Origin: Oscillospiraceae bacterium
GTDB lineage: Bacteria > Bacillota > Clostridia > Oscillospirales > Acutalibacteraceae
Length of the DNA stretch: 5,187 nucleotides
NCBI GenBank assembly: GCA_003520555.1
Contig: DOUO01000093.1
Span: 1-5,187 of the forward strand
Direction of reading: 5' to 3'
Below are positions 1 through 5,187 of the stretch, one piece after another (within the stretch, counting starts at the first letter, position 1; each line of letters starts with the position of its first letter). The position numbers and the translations under genes are program-made. The notes under the pieces were generated by a model, which searched no databases, was not told the DNA's origin, and saw only the letters and a list, made by a program, of their open reading frames with translations.

Positions 1-867
1 TGCGCCGAGTGTTCCGTTCTTAAATCCGGAAGCAATCTGAGCGGGGCTGAGTGACTTAAATGTGCCCTTGTACTCCTTCATGAGCTTAGCAAATGCCATG
101 AGGGTGTCAACAGCCTTGTTTTCGTCAAACTCTTTGAACTTCTGAGTTTCGCCGTCGTCTTCAAATCCGTCGATTACAGCACCGGCTGTGAATGCGAATG
201 TGCAAGCGTAGAAGCCGTCGCCGCAGTCCATGATAAAGTCTTTCTTAGCGTCCTTACAAGCCTTAAGAATAGCCTCGAGAGTCTTTGCCTGATCGTCGGA
301 AACAACCTTCTTGTCATAAACGAGGTAGTAACCGTTATCGTTTGTTTCAGGATAAGCGTAAAGAACATCCTCTTTAGTCTTTGAATCCTTAAGAGTAGCA
401 GCCTTAACGGTGCTCTCCGAGTTTGTAGCGGTTACATCGGCAAGGAATGCCTTGGAAACCGGTGAAAGGCACTTAGCTGAATCGAGCTTGTTGAGCTGAT
501 CGCTGGGGAAGCTGAATACGTCAGCAGCCTTGTTGGGGTCGTTAACGATCTGTGTAGCAGCTTCGCCTTCGCCCTGTGCAACAACTTCAATCTTCTTGAA
601 GGTTACGTTGGGATACATTTTCTTAAATGCTTCAATCTGCTCTTTTGCAAGAGAAACGCCCTTATCGGGAGCCCAAACCTTAAGAGTAATGTCTTTTTCG
701 TCGCCGAAAGCCGATTCGTCAACTTTACCGTTCTGAGCAGCAACGCTGCCGCCGGAATTTGAGCTTCCGCCTTCGGAACCGGAAGAGTTGTTGCCTGAAC
801 CGCCGCAGCCGGCAAGAGCTGTCGCGGTCATCATGCCTGCCAAAAGAATGGCGAGAACCTTTTTCAT
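1..867 (-). CDS. ABC transporter extracellular solute-binding lipoprotein, maltose/oligosaccharide-type (3' end outside window)
   Basis: The reading frame is open from an ATG at 867 to the left edge, giving 289 residues without a stop; family members are usually 400-450 residues, so about a third is missing. Residues 1-20 are a lipoprotein signal peptide: a Lys-Lys n-region, a hydrophobic core, and the lipobox L18-A19-G20-C21, so Cys21 should be lipidated and the protein anchored on the outer face of the membrane. Residues 22-47 form a Gly/Ser/Asn-rich linker. The folded part begins near residue 58 with a strand and helix typical of family 1 binding proteins (DITLKVWAP, then an EAFKKMYPNV helix), followed by a DVFSFPSDQL stretch and YAYPETNDNGYYLVYDKK, which resembles the MalE hinge region. 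The inferred role is capture of a sugar or oligosaccharide for a permease not seen here; the ligand cannot be read from the sequence. The start is supported by a GAGGG ribosome site 8 nt upstream and a full signal peptide. The gene diverges from murE. Confidence 0.9.
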   Translation of the reverse strand, partial: MKKVLAILLAGMMTATALAGCGGSGNNSSGSEGGSSNSGGSVAAQNGKVDESAFGDEKDITLKVWAPDKGVSLAKEQIEAFKKMYPNVTFKKIEVVAQGEGEAATQIVNDPNKAADVFSFPSDQLNKLDSAKCLSPVSKAFLADVTATNSESTVKAATLKDSKTKEDVLYAYPETNDNGYYLVYDKKVVSDDQAKTLEAILKACKDAKKDFIMDCGDGFYACTFAFTAGAVIDGFEDDGETQKFKEFDENKAVDTLMAFAKLMKEYKGTFKSLSPAQIASGFKNGTLGA

Positions 868-875
868 TGGATTAT

Positions 876-881
876 CCCTCT
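876..881 (-). promoter_or_regulatory. Ribosome binding site of the solute-binding lipoprotein gene
   Basis: Read on the minus strand the sequence is AGAGGG, followed by 8 nt and then the ATG ending at 867. The match to the anti-Shine-Dalgarno sequence is moderate (GAGG core). It favours Met1 over the internal Met12/Met13, which would remove the charged n-region of the signal peptide. Confidence 0.7.
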
Positions 882-911
882 TTCAAAAAAATTTTTTAAC
901 GCTATGGAGCA

Positions 912-923
912 ATTTGCACAAAT
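912..923. promoter_or_regulatory. Candidate operator palindrome in the leader of the solute-binding protein gene
   Basis: ATTTG-CA-CAAAT is an inverted repeat with perfect 5-bp arms. It lies about 15-25 nt downstream of the predicted transcription start, where a repressor (for example a LacI-family sugar regulator) could act. Flanking GAGC and GCTC (907-910 and 926-929) loosely extend the symmetry. The role is inferred from position only; no regulator gene is in the window, and AT-rich DNA gives short palindromes by chance. Confidence 0.3.
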
Positions 924-945
924 GCGCTCATGTTCCACTACATAA

Positions 946-974
946 ATGATATCAAAAACGCAAGCAAATTTCAA
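946..974 (-). promoter_or_regulatory. Predicted sigma-A promoter for the solute-binding lipoprotein gene
   Basis: On the minus strand there is a -35 TTGAAA (974-969, 5/6 match to TTGACA), a 17-bp spacer, and a -10 TATCAT (951-946, 5/6 match to TATAAT) preceded by TGA, an extended -10 element. The predicted start of transcription is near 939, leaving a leader of roughly 70 nt before the ATG. This is the best promoter candidate upstream of the gene by eye. Confidence 0.7.
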
Positions 975-997
975 CCACTTTTGTACTTTTTTACTAA

Positions 998-1014
998 AAC
1001 GCTAATTCAGCGTT
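998..1014. promoter_or_regulatory. Inverted repeat AACGCT-5-AGCGTT, candidate regulator site
   Basis: Two perfect 6-bp arms flank a 5-base centre. The centre of symmetry is about 67 bp upstream of the predicted transcription start of the solute-binding protein gene, a usual place for an activator. AACGCT also occurs at 898-903, followed four bases later by AGC, a partial second copy near the start codon. Function is inferred only. Confidence 0.3.
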
Positions 1015-1191
1015 GAAATTTTGTTTATTTTAACATGATTATTTTGCCAATTTGTGAGTTTGTACAAAGCCGACACGGCAAGTTTGTTGATATTCACGAA
1101 TAAACAGTTGTGCAATTTGCTTAAGCTGCCTTAAAATAATTAAGGTAAAAGCACATATTCACGCCTTTTATTTCTTTATAATCAACATGGG

Positions 1192-1214
1192 AAAAAATTT
1201 TTCAAAAATTTTTT
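1192..1214. repeat. A/T-tract perfect palindrome upstream of the murE promoter
   Basis: The sequence is A6-T5-C-A5-T6, a 23-bp inverted repeat whose only unpaired base is the central C1203. Phased A/T tracts like this are usually intrinsically curved. It lies about 60-80 bp upstream of the murE -35 element. It could be a curved element or UP-like tract; with no T-rich tail following a GC stem, it is not an ordinary intrinsic terminator. Confidence 0.5.
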
Positions 1215-1274
1215 GGTTATTTTTCACTAATACTTAAAAAACGGCGTTCTTTTGCCGATTATATCAGTTTTTTA

Positions 1275-1303
1275 TTGTAATGCGTGAATTTTATTGCTAT
1301 AAT
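1275..1303 (+). promoter_or_regulatory. Predicted sigma-A promoter of murE
   Basis: A -35 element TTGTAA (1275-1280, 4/6 match) and a perfect -10 TATAAT (1298-1303) are separated by exactly 17 bp, and the -10 is preceded by TGC, giving an extended -10. Transcription should start near 1310, leaving a leader of about 40 nt, too short for a riboswitch. This suggests constitutive expression. Confidence 0.8.
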
Positions 1304-1336
1304 ATTATTATATTAAATTAAAACCAAATTATAATC

Positions 1337-1341
1337 AGGAG
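1337..1341 (+). promoter_or_regulatory. Ribosome binding site of murE
   Basis: AGGAG is followed by 9 nt and then the ATG at 1351. It fixes the start codon; there is no competing upstream start in frame with a comparable site. Confidence 0.85.
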
Positions 1342-1350
1342 ATTTTAACA

Positions 1351-2814
1351 ATGAAACTAAGCGAATTAATAAAAAATTTAAAAATCGTATCCGCGCCTCT
1401 CGGCAACCCCGAGATTTCCGACGTTATTTATGATTCACGTAAGGTTACACCCGGCACCGCGTTTGTCGCGCTGAAGGGCTATGCCGCCGACGGTCATAAG
1501 TACGCTAAGTCCGCGGTTGAAAAGGGCGCTGCCGCGCTTGTGATAAGCGACGAGCTTGATTTTGACGTTCCGTCGGACATTGCGGTGGTTAAGGTTGAGG
1601 ACACGCGTCTTGCGCTCGCGCTGATGAGCGTTGAGTTTTTCGGCAGACCCGCGGAAGAGCTCATGACAGTAGCGATAACAGGAACCAAGGGCAAAACGAC
1701 AACCACGGCAATGATTGCGGAAATTTTTGAGAGAGCCGGCATTAAGACCGGAACAATAGGTACGCTGGGCGTTGTTTACGGCGGCGAAACCTACAAAACG
1801 GATAACACCACGCCCGAAAGCTACGAAATCCAAAAGGCTATGCGCGATATGATTGACGCGGGCTGCAAAGCGATGGTGATTGAAGCTTCTTCAATCGGCT
1901 TAAAGCACAGCAGACTTGCGGGTAATATTTTTGACGTCGGAGTATTCACAAACTTCTCCAACGACCATATCGGCGGAGTTGAGCACAAGGATATGGAGGA
2001 ATACCTTTACTGCAAAAGCCTGCTTTTCCGTCAGGTAAAAAACGCCGCGGCGAACATCGACGACCCTAAGTGGCAGGAGGTAACAAGGGATTTCAGCGGC
2101 AAAGTAAAAACCTTCGGCTTCAAGCCGGAGGCTGACTTAACCGGCAAAAACGACCGGCTTCTGTCGGAGGGAGGATTTATCGGCGTTCATTTTGAAACCG
2201 AGGGTGAAAAGGAGCTTTCGCTTGACGTGGGAGTTCCGGGCAAGTTCAACGCCTACAACGCTCTTGCCGCAATAAGCGCGGTATCGTTTTTTGACATTCC
2301 CGACCGTGCCGTTATTGACGGGCTGAGAGCCGCGCACGTTAAGGGCAGAGTCGAGCCGGTAAAGGTTCCTGGAAATTACAGTCTGCTGATTGACTACGCG
2401 CACAACGCTATCTCAATGGAAAACGTACTTACTACGCTCAGGCAATACCACCCGAACCGGCTGATTACCATGTTCGGAGCAGGAGGCAACCGCCCGAAGG
2501 TTCGCCGCTACGAAATGGGCGAAACGTCAGGCAGGCTCAGCGACCTTTCCGTAATTACCGAGGACAATTCCAGGTTTGAGGATGTTATGGACATTATTGA
2601 GGACATAAAAACCGGACTTCACAAAACCGACGGAAAGTATGTTGTTGTTCCCAACCGCAAGGACGCTATTCGTTACTGCATGGAAAACGCTCAGGACGGC
2701 GATATTATTGTGCTTGCCGGAAAAGGACACGAGGATTATCAGGAAATTAAAGGCGTTAAGTACCACATGGACGAACGCGAGCTGATTGCCGAAATTATTA
2801 ATGAAATGAAATAA
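1351..2814 (+). CDS. murE: UDP-N-acetylmuramyl-tripeptide synthetase (MurE-type Mur ligase), divergent motifs
   Basis: This is a complete 487-residue protein, the usual MurE length (about 480-500). MurE adds the third amino acid to UDP-MurNAc-L-Ala-D-Glu in the cytoplasm using ATP. All three Mur ligase domains are visible. The N-terminal uridine-binding domain (about 1-100) has DSRKVTPGTAFVALKG at 28-43. The central ATPase has the P-loop GTKGKTTT at 111-118, NTTPES at 152-157, IEAS with Glu178, FTNFSNDH at 199-206 and Lys222, the lysine carbamylated in the family. The C-terminal domain has FNAYNALAA (299-307), GRVE (332-335), DYAH (348-351), GAGGNR (376-381), DNSR (405-408) and GKGHED (457-462). 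In classical meso-diaminopimelate enzymes the specificity loop is DNPR; here it is DNSR, with the Arg kept, which weakly favours diaminopimelate over lysine. Other consensus departures (SSI for SSH, NDHIGGVEH for RDHLDYHG, DYAHNAIS for DYAHTPDA) place it in a divergent branch. A dedicated promoter and a terminator suggest a single-gene transcript outside the usual cell-division/wall cluster. The Mur ligase assignment is very secure; the exact amino acid added is not. Confidence 0.9.
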   Translation: MKLSELIKNLKIVSAPLGNPEISDVIYDSRKVTPGTAFVALKGYAADGHKYAKSAVEKGAAALVISDELDFDVPSDIAVVKVEDTRLALALMSVEFFGRPAEELMTVAITGTKGKTTTTAMIAEIFERAGIKTGTIGTLGVVYGGETYKTDNTTPESYEIQKAMRDMIDAGCKAMVIEASSIGLKHSRLAGNIFDVGVFTNFSNDHIGGVEHKDMEEYLYCKSLLFRQVKNAAANIDDPKWQEVTRDFSGKVKTFGFKPEADLTGKNDRLLSEGGFIGVHFETEGEKELSLDVGVPGKFNAYNALAAISAVSFFDIPDRAVIDGLRAAHVKGRVEPVKVPGNYSLLIDYAHNAISMENVLTTLRQYHPNRLITMFGAGGNRPKVRRYEMGETSGRLSDLSVITEDNSRFEDVMDIIEDIKTGLHKTDGKYVVVPNRKDAIRYCMENAQDGDIIVLAGKGHEDYQEIKGVKYHMDERELIAEIINEMK

Positions 2815-2988
2815 GGCTTTTATAAAAGCGCTCGGTCAATAAGCAATAAAACAGAAATCGGAAAAATAATATTTTAACAAAAACCCCCTGCCCGGTCAAA
2901 GCCGTACAGGGGGTTTGTTGTATATTACTTTATTACTGTCTGTTTCCTGACAGATTCACAAAAGCAACAGGATTATCGGGCTTGCAGA
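2815..2988. other. Convergent intergenic region
   Basis: This 174-base gap between two converging stop codons has no coding capacity that I would defend. It contains a 14-bp perfect palindrome GCTTTTATAAAAGC right after the murE stop (2816-2829), the strong terminator at about 2879-2920, and a small CTGTC...GACAG inverted repeat (2936-2953). Confidence 0.7.
2879..2920. terminator. Bidirectional intrinsic terminator between murE and the dockerin gene
   Basis: A perfect 10-bp stem, AAACCCCCTG (2881-2890) with CAGGGGGTTT (2907-2916), encloses a 16-base loop. On the plus strand it is followed by TTTGTTGTATATT, and on the minus strand the CAGGGGG arm-equivalent is followed by TTTTTGTTAAAATATT. 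It therefore fits termination of murE, 66 bases after its stop, and of the convergent repeat gene, about 70-110 bases after its stop. Confidence 0.9.
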
Positions 2989-5187
2989 TCAAACATATTC
3001 TCCGATAGGATAATCAACCTTATATCCTGCGATATACATTTGCAGAATAGTTGCGTCTTTAACGTCAACAATGCCGTCGCGGTTAACGTCAGAGGCAATT
3101 TGATGAGTTTCGTCCAAAACCTTCACTAAAGCGACATGGTTCTGGATTGTTGTTACGTCCTTGATACTTACAATGCCGTCGCCGTTCGCGTCGCCGAGGA
3201 GAATTGAGGGCTTCAGGCTGTCCTCAGCGTCGGTGAGCTTCTTGTAAGTATCTTCATCAATAAGAGCCTTCCGGTCGTCGGTAAGAGCGTCGTAAGCAGC
3301 TCTTGCGGCTTCGATGTCATCCTTGTCGTCCGCAGTAACATCATCGGCGTCGGGCAACGCGTTAATCATATCTCTTACGGCAGCGGCGGCAGCCTCGTCC
3401 TCGGCAGCTTTTTCAGCCGCGGCAAGCGCTTCCTCGGCGTCGGTAAGCTTCTTGTAAGTGTCCTCGTCAATAAGAGCCTTCTGCTCGTCGGTCAGGGAGT
3501 CGTAAGCGTCTCTGACAGCTTCGATGAAGGGCTTATCCATAACTGTAACATCATCGGCATCGGGCAGAGCGTTAATCAAAGTCTTAACAGGTTCAACCGC
3601 GATAACATTTGCAACAGCAGCCTCATCGTCAGTAAGCTTCTTGTAAGTATCTTCGTCAATCAAAGCCTTCTGGTCGTCGGTAAGAGCTTCGTACGCGGCT
3701 CTTGCCGCCATGATATCAAACGCGTCGCCGATAGTAACATCTTCGGCGTTGGGAAGCGCGTTAATCTGCTCCTTAACAGCTTCGGCGGAGGCGATATCAT
3801 TCTCAATCTTGTCGATTGCGGCTTCATCCATAGCAAGCTTAACTCTGTCTGTCAGGTTAACGAGCTTCTTCTGGTCTTTTGTCAAAGCGTCATAAGCAGC
3901 CTTTGCTTCTTCAATTGCAGCCTTGTCGTCAAGTGTAACGTCAGCGGCAGCCGGCAGAGCTCTGATCATATCCTCAACAGCGTCAGCGGCAGCTTCATCA
4001 GCAGCAAACTTTTCGGCAGCGTCAAGAGCAGCCTCATCAACTACGAGCTTTGCCTTTTCGGCAAACGGAACAAGCTCCTTCTGCGCGTCGGTTAAAGCGT
4101 CGTAAGCAGCTCTTGCGGCTTCGATTGCGTCCTTGTCATTAACAGTAACTTTATTTGCGGCGGGCAGAGCGTCGATTTGCTCCTTAACAGCCTGAGCCGC
4201 TTCGGCGTCAGCCTGAATTTGTTCCTCAATCTTAGCAAGAGCTTCCTCTGCGTCGGTGAGTTTCTTATAGGAATCTTCGTCAACAAGAGCCTTCTGTCCG
4301 TCGGTAAGAGCTTCATACGCTTCTCTTGCGGTTTCGATGTAGTCCTTGTCATTAATTGTAACATCTTCAGCCGCGGGCAAAGCGTTAATCAGAGCCTTTA
4401 CGGGTTCGGTGGAAATAATGTCGGAAACGGCGTCCTCGTCCTCAGTAAGCTTCTTGTATGTATCTTCATCAATAAGAGCCTTCTGCTCGTCGGTAAGAGC
4501 TTCATACGCGGCTCTTGCAGCCATGATGTCGGGTGCGTTGTCAAGCGCAACGTCAGCGGCGGCAGGCAAAGCGTTAATCTGCTCCTTAACAGCTTCGGCT
4601 TCGGCGATATCATTTTCAATCTTTTCGATTGCGGCTTCATCCAAAGCAAGCTTTGCTCTGTCTGTCAGGTTAACGAGCTTCTTCTGGTCTTTTGTCAAAG
4701 CGTCATAAGCAGCCTTTGCTTCTTCAATCGCAGCCTTGTCTTCAAGAGTAACGTCATCGGCAGCAGGCAAAGCTCTGATCATATCCTCAACAGCGTCTGC
4801 TGCGGCTTCGTCAGCCGCAAATTTTTCGGCAGCGTCAAGAGCGGCAACATCAAGCAGAAGCTTTGTTTTTTCCGCAAGCGGAACATAGTTCTTCTGCGCG
4901 TCGGTCAAAGCGTCATAAGCGGCTTTTGCGGCCTCGATGTCTTTTTTGTCATTAACAGTAACTTTAGTCGCTGCGGGCAAAGCGTCGATTTGCTCCTTAA
5001 CAGCCTGAGCCGCTTCGATATCGGCTTCAATCGAAGCAACAGCTTCCTCAGCGTCGGTGAGCTTCTTGTAAGTATCTTCACCAACCTGCTCCTTCTGAGC
5101 GGCGTTCAAGGCGTCATAAGCTTCTCTTACTTCCTCGATTTTGCTCTTGTCATTGATTGTAACATCTTCCGCTGCGGGAAGGCTGTT
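2989..5187 (-). CDS. Large helical-repeat protein with C-terminal type I dockerin (5' end outside window)
   Basis: The frame is open from the right edge to a TGA at 2991-2989, giving 732 visible residues; the N-terminus, including any signal peptide, is outside. The visible part is a partial unit (residues 1-62) and nine further units of 60-71 residues (63-662), then a dockerin (663-732). The unit consensus is an amphipathic helix ending in INALPAA, a DVT..DK turn, a helix containing AAYDALT, a DEQKAL segment, and either DEDTYKKLTDAEEAL or a longer Lys/Asp/Glu/Ala helix. Composition is Ala/Asp/Glu/Lys-rich and acidic; no Cys or Trp is visible, and His occurs only in the dockerin. The units follow an A-B-C-D pattern duplicated as a block. 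Similar AYDALT repeats occur in secreted clostridial surface proteins; I cannot give a firm family name. With a dockerin and no catalytic domain in view, the inferred role is an extracellular spacer or structural part of a cohesin-dockerin complex such as a cellulosome or amylosome. An enzyme or carbohydrate-binding module could still lie in the missing N-terminal part. A TTG at 5109 could be taken as a start but lies inside a repeat unit and is not the real one. Confidence 0.85.
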   Translation of the reverse strand, partial: NSLPAAEDVTINDKSKIEEVREAYDALNAAQKEQVGEDTYKKLTDAEEAVASIEADIEAAQAVKEQIDALPAATKVTVNDKKDIEAAKAAYDALTDAQKNYVPLAEKTKLLLDVAALDAAEKFAADEAAADAVEDMIRALPAADDVTLEDKAAIEEAKAAYDALTKDQKKLVNLTDRAKLALDEAAIEKIENDIAEAEAVKEQINALPAAADVALDNAPDIMAARAAYEALTDEQKALIDEDTYKKLTEDEDAVSDIISTEPVKALINALPAAEDVTINDKDYIETAREAYEALTDGQKALVDEDSYKKLTDAEEALAKIEEQIQADAEAAQAVKEQIDALPAANKVTVNDKDAIEAARAAYDALTDAQKELVPFAEKAKLVVDEAALDAAEKFAADEAAADAVEDMIRALPAAADVTLDDKAAIEEAKAAYDALTKDQKKLVNLTDRVKLAMDEAAIDKIENDIASAEAVKEQINALPNAEDVTIGDAFDIMAARAAYEALTDDQKALIDEDTYKKLTDDEAAVANVIAVEPVKTLINALPDADDVTVMDKPFIEAVRDAYDSLTDEQKALIDEDTYKKLTDAEEALAAAEKAAEDEAAAAAVRDMINALPDADDVTADDKDDIEAARAAYDALTDDRKALIDEDTYKKLTDAEDSLKPSILLGDANGDGIVSIKDVTTIQNHVALVKVLDETHQIASDVNRDGIVDVKDATILQMYIAGYKVDYPIGEYV
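2992..3201 (-). other. Type I dockerin domain (C-terminal 70 residues of the repeat protein)
   Basis: Two calcium-binding, EF-hand-like loops are intact. Loop 1 is DANGDGIVSIKD and loop 2 is DVNRDGIVDVKD, each with the D-x-N-x-D-G...D ligand pattern and each followed by a helix (TIQNHVALVK and TILQMYIAGY). Dockerins bind cohesin modules with high affinity in calcium. The two residues at loop positions 10 and 11, where specificity usually lies, are Ile-Lys and Val-Lys, nearly the same in both halves, so the near-twofold symmetry that allows dual-mode binding is kept. The protein ends 11 residues after TILQMYIAGY, with no sortase signal. Confidence 0.92.
3202..3381 (-). repeat. Terminal hybrid repeat unit before the dockerin
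   Basis: This 60-residue unit begins like a B unit (AVRDMINALP against AVEDMIRALP) but ends like a D unit (DEDTYKKLTDAE). It then passes directly to SLKPSI and the dockerin. The mixed identity suggests an in-frame recombination between unit types at the 3' end of the array. Confidence 0.7.
3382..4188 (-). repeat. Super-repeat copy 2 (units A-B-C-D, 269 codons)
   Basis: This is the second in-frame copy: A (4188-3982), B (3981-3778), C (3777-3589), D (3588-3382). By hand alignment with copy 1, A matches at 58/69 residues, B at 62/68 and C at 48/63; D matches over its first 55 residues and then diverges. At DNA level 3843-3915 is identical to 4656-4728, an offset of 813 bp. The end of D looks like the end of an A unit (AAEKAAEDEAAAA). 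Confidence 0.85.
4189..5001 (-). repeat. Super-repeat copy 1 (units A-B-C-D, 271 codons)
   Basis: This in-frame block codes for four units: A (5001-4795, 69 aa), B (4794-4591, 68 aa), C (4590-4402, 63 aa) and D (4401-4189, 71 aa). A carries an AEKTKLLLD segment, B an LTDRAKLALD segment, C ends in a Thr-Glu-Pro break, and D carries DEDSYKKLTDAEEAL. The partial unit before it (5187-5002) is D-like, which suggests that the array continues upstream with the same order. Confidence 0.85.

Larger units (their letters stand above)
868..1350. other. Divergent intergenic region between the solute-binding protein gene and murE
   Basis: This 483-base stretch holds no convincing protein-coding frame and no tRNA. 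It is clearly more AT-rich than the genes. It contains a promoter for each flanking gene, their ribosome sites, an A/T-tract palindrome at 1192-1214, an AACGCT inverted repeat at 998-1014, a second small inverted repeat (CCTTAA-5-TTAAGG) at 1129-1145, and two near-copies of TTGTGCAAWTTGCT at 908-921 (minus) and 1108-1121 (plus). No recognisable riboswitch or T-box was seen. Confidence 0.75.

Noticed and set aside
530..815. Plus-strand frame 530-736 and minus-strand frame 603-815 over the solute-binding gene
   Set aside because: Both lie within the solute-binding protein reading frame, which has a signal peptide, lipobox and ribosome site. Their translations are low-complexity with no domain.
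1069..1079. GCCG-ACA-CGGC mini-hairpin in the divergent region
   Set aside because: A 4-bp stem with no T tract or associated transcript has no support as a regulatory RNA element.
1242..1273. CGGC...GCCG hairpin followed by a T run upstream of murE, possible terminator or attenuator
   Set aside because: The stem is only 4 bp with an 8-base loop, the T run is separated from it by about 10 bases, and it lies upstream of the predicted murE transcription start.
1435..2766. Minus-strand open frames inside murE (for example 1435-1833, 2137-2403, 2527-2766)
   Set aside because: They overlap a strongly conserved Mur ligase gene in full, have no convincing ribosome site or recognisable domain, and fit the usual antisense shadow pattern.
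2816..2829. Palindrome GCTTTTATAAAAGC just after the murE stop, possible first terminator
   Set aside because: It has only two GC pairs, no room for a loop without breaking AT pairs, and no T tract; the strong terminator follows downstream.
3710..4708. Several plus-strand open frames (3710-3895, 3923-4105, 4346-4708) opposite the repeat protein gene
   Set aside because: They are antisense shadows of the repetitive coding frame. Their Ser/Ala-rich, mutually similar translations come from the repeats, and none has a ribosome site.
3202..5187. Regularly spaced direct repeats suggesting a CRISPR array
   Set aside because: The repeats are about 190-210 bp, diverged, and keep one open reading frame; they encode protein units and have no short constant repeat with unique spacers.

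Overview
The window looks like chromosomal DNA from a Gram-positive anaerobe of the class Clostridia, probably an Oscillospiraceae/Ruminococcus-like gut bacterium. This is inferred from a type I dockerin with the loop pattern common in that group, a lipoprotein sugar-binding protein, AGGAG-type ribosome binding sites, TTGaca/TATAAT promoters and very AT-rich intergenic DNA. No rRNA or other phylogenetic marker is present, so genus is not established.

Layout. (1) Bases 1-867, minus strand: the N-terminal 289 residues of a lipoprotein extracellular solute-binding protein of an ABC importer, most like the maltose/oligosaccharide (family 1) group. Its C-terminus lies off the left edge. (2) Bases 868-1350: a 483-base divergent intergenic region. 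It holds a good extended -10 promoter for each flanking gene, an A/T-tract palindrome and several candidate operator repeats. (3) Bases 1351-2814, plus strand: a complete 487-residue MurE-type Mur ligase with several non-canonical motif residues. It appears monocistronic, with its own promoter and terminator. (4) Bases 2815-2988: a convergent intergenic region with one strong, probably bidirectional, intrinsic terminator. (5) Bases 2989-5187, minus strand: the C-terminal 732 residues of a large repetitive protein, made of about ten ~60-71-residue helical units and ending in a type I dockerin. Its N-terminus lies off the right edge.

The repetitive protein is the most unusual object. Its units are not a simple tandem array. 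They are arranged as a higher-order repeat, with four distinct unit types (A-B-C-D) duplicated as a block with a period of 271 residues (813 bp). The array ends in a hybrid unit and then the dockerin. With no catalytic domain visible, it looks like a helical spacer or scaffold component that docks onto a cohesin.

The three genes do not form an operon. The solute-binding protein and murE are divergent, and murE and the dockerin protein are convergent. Possible links (sugar uptake, cell wall synthesis, surface polysaccharide-degrading complex) are only thematic. No clearly new defence or mobile system is visible.
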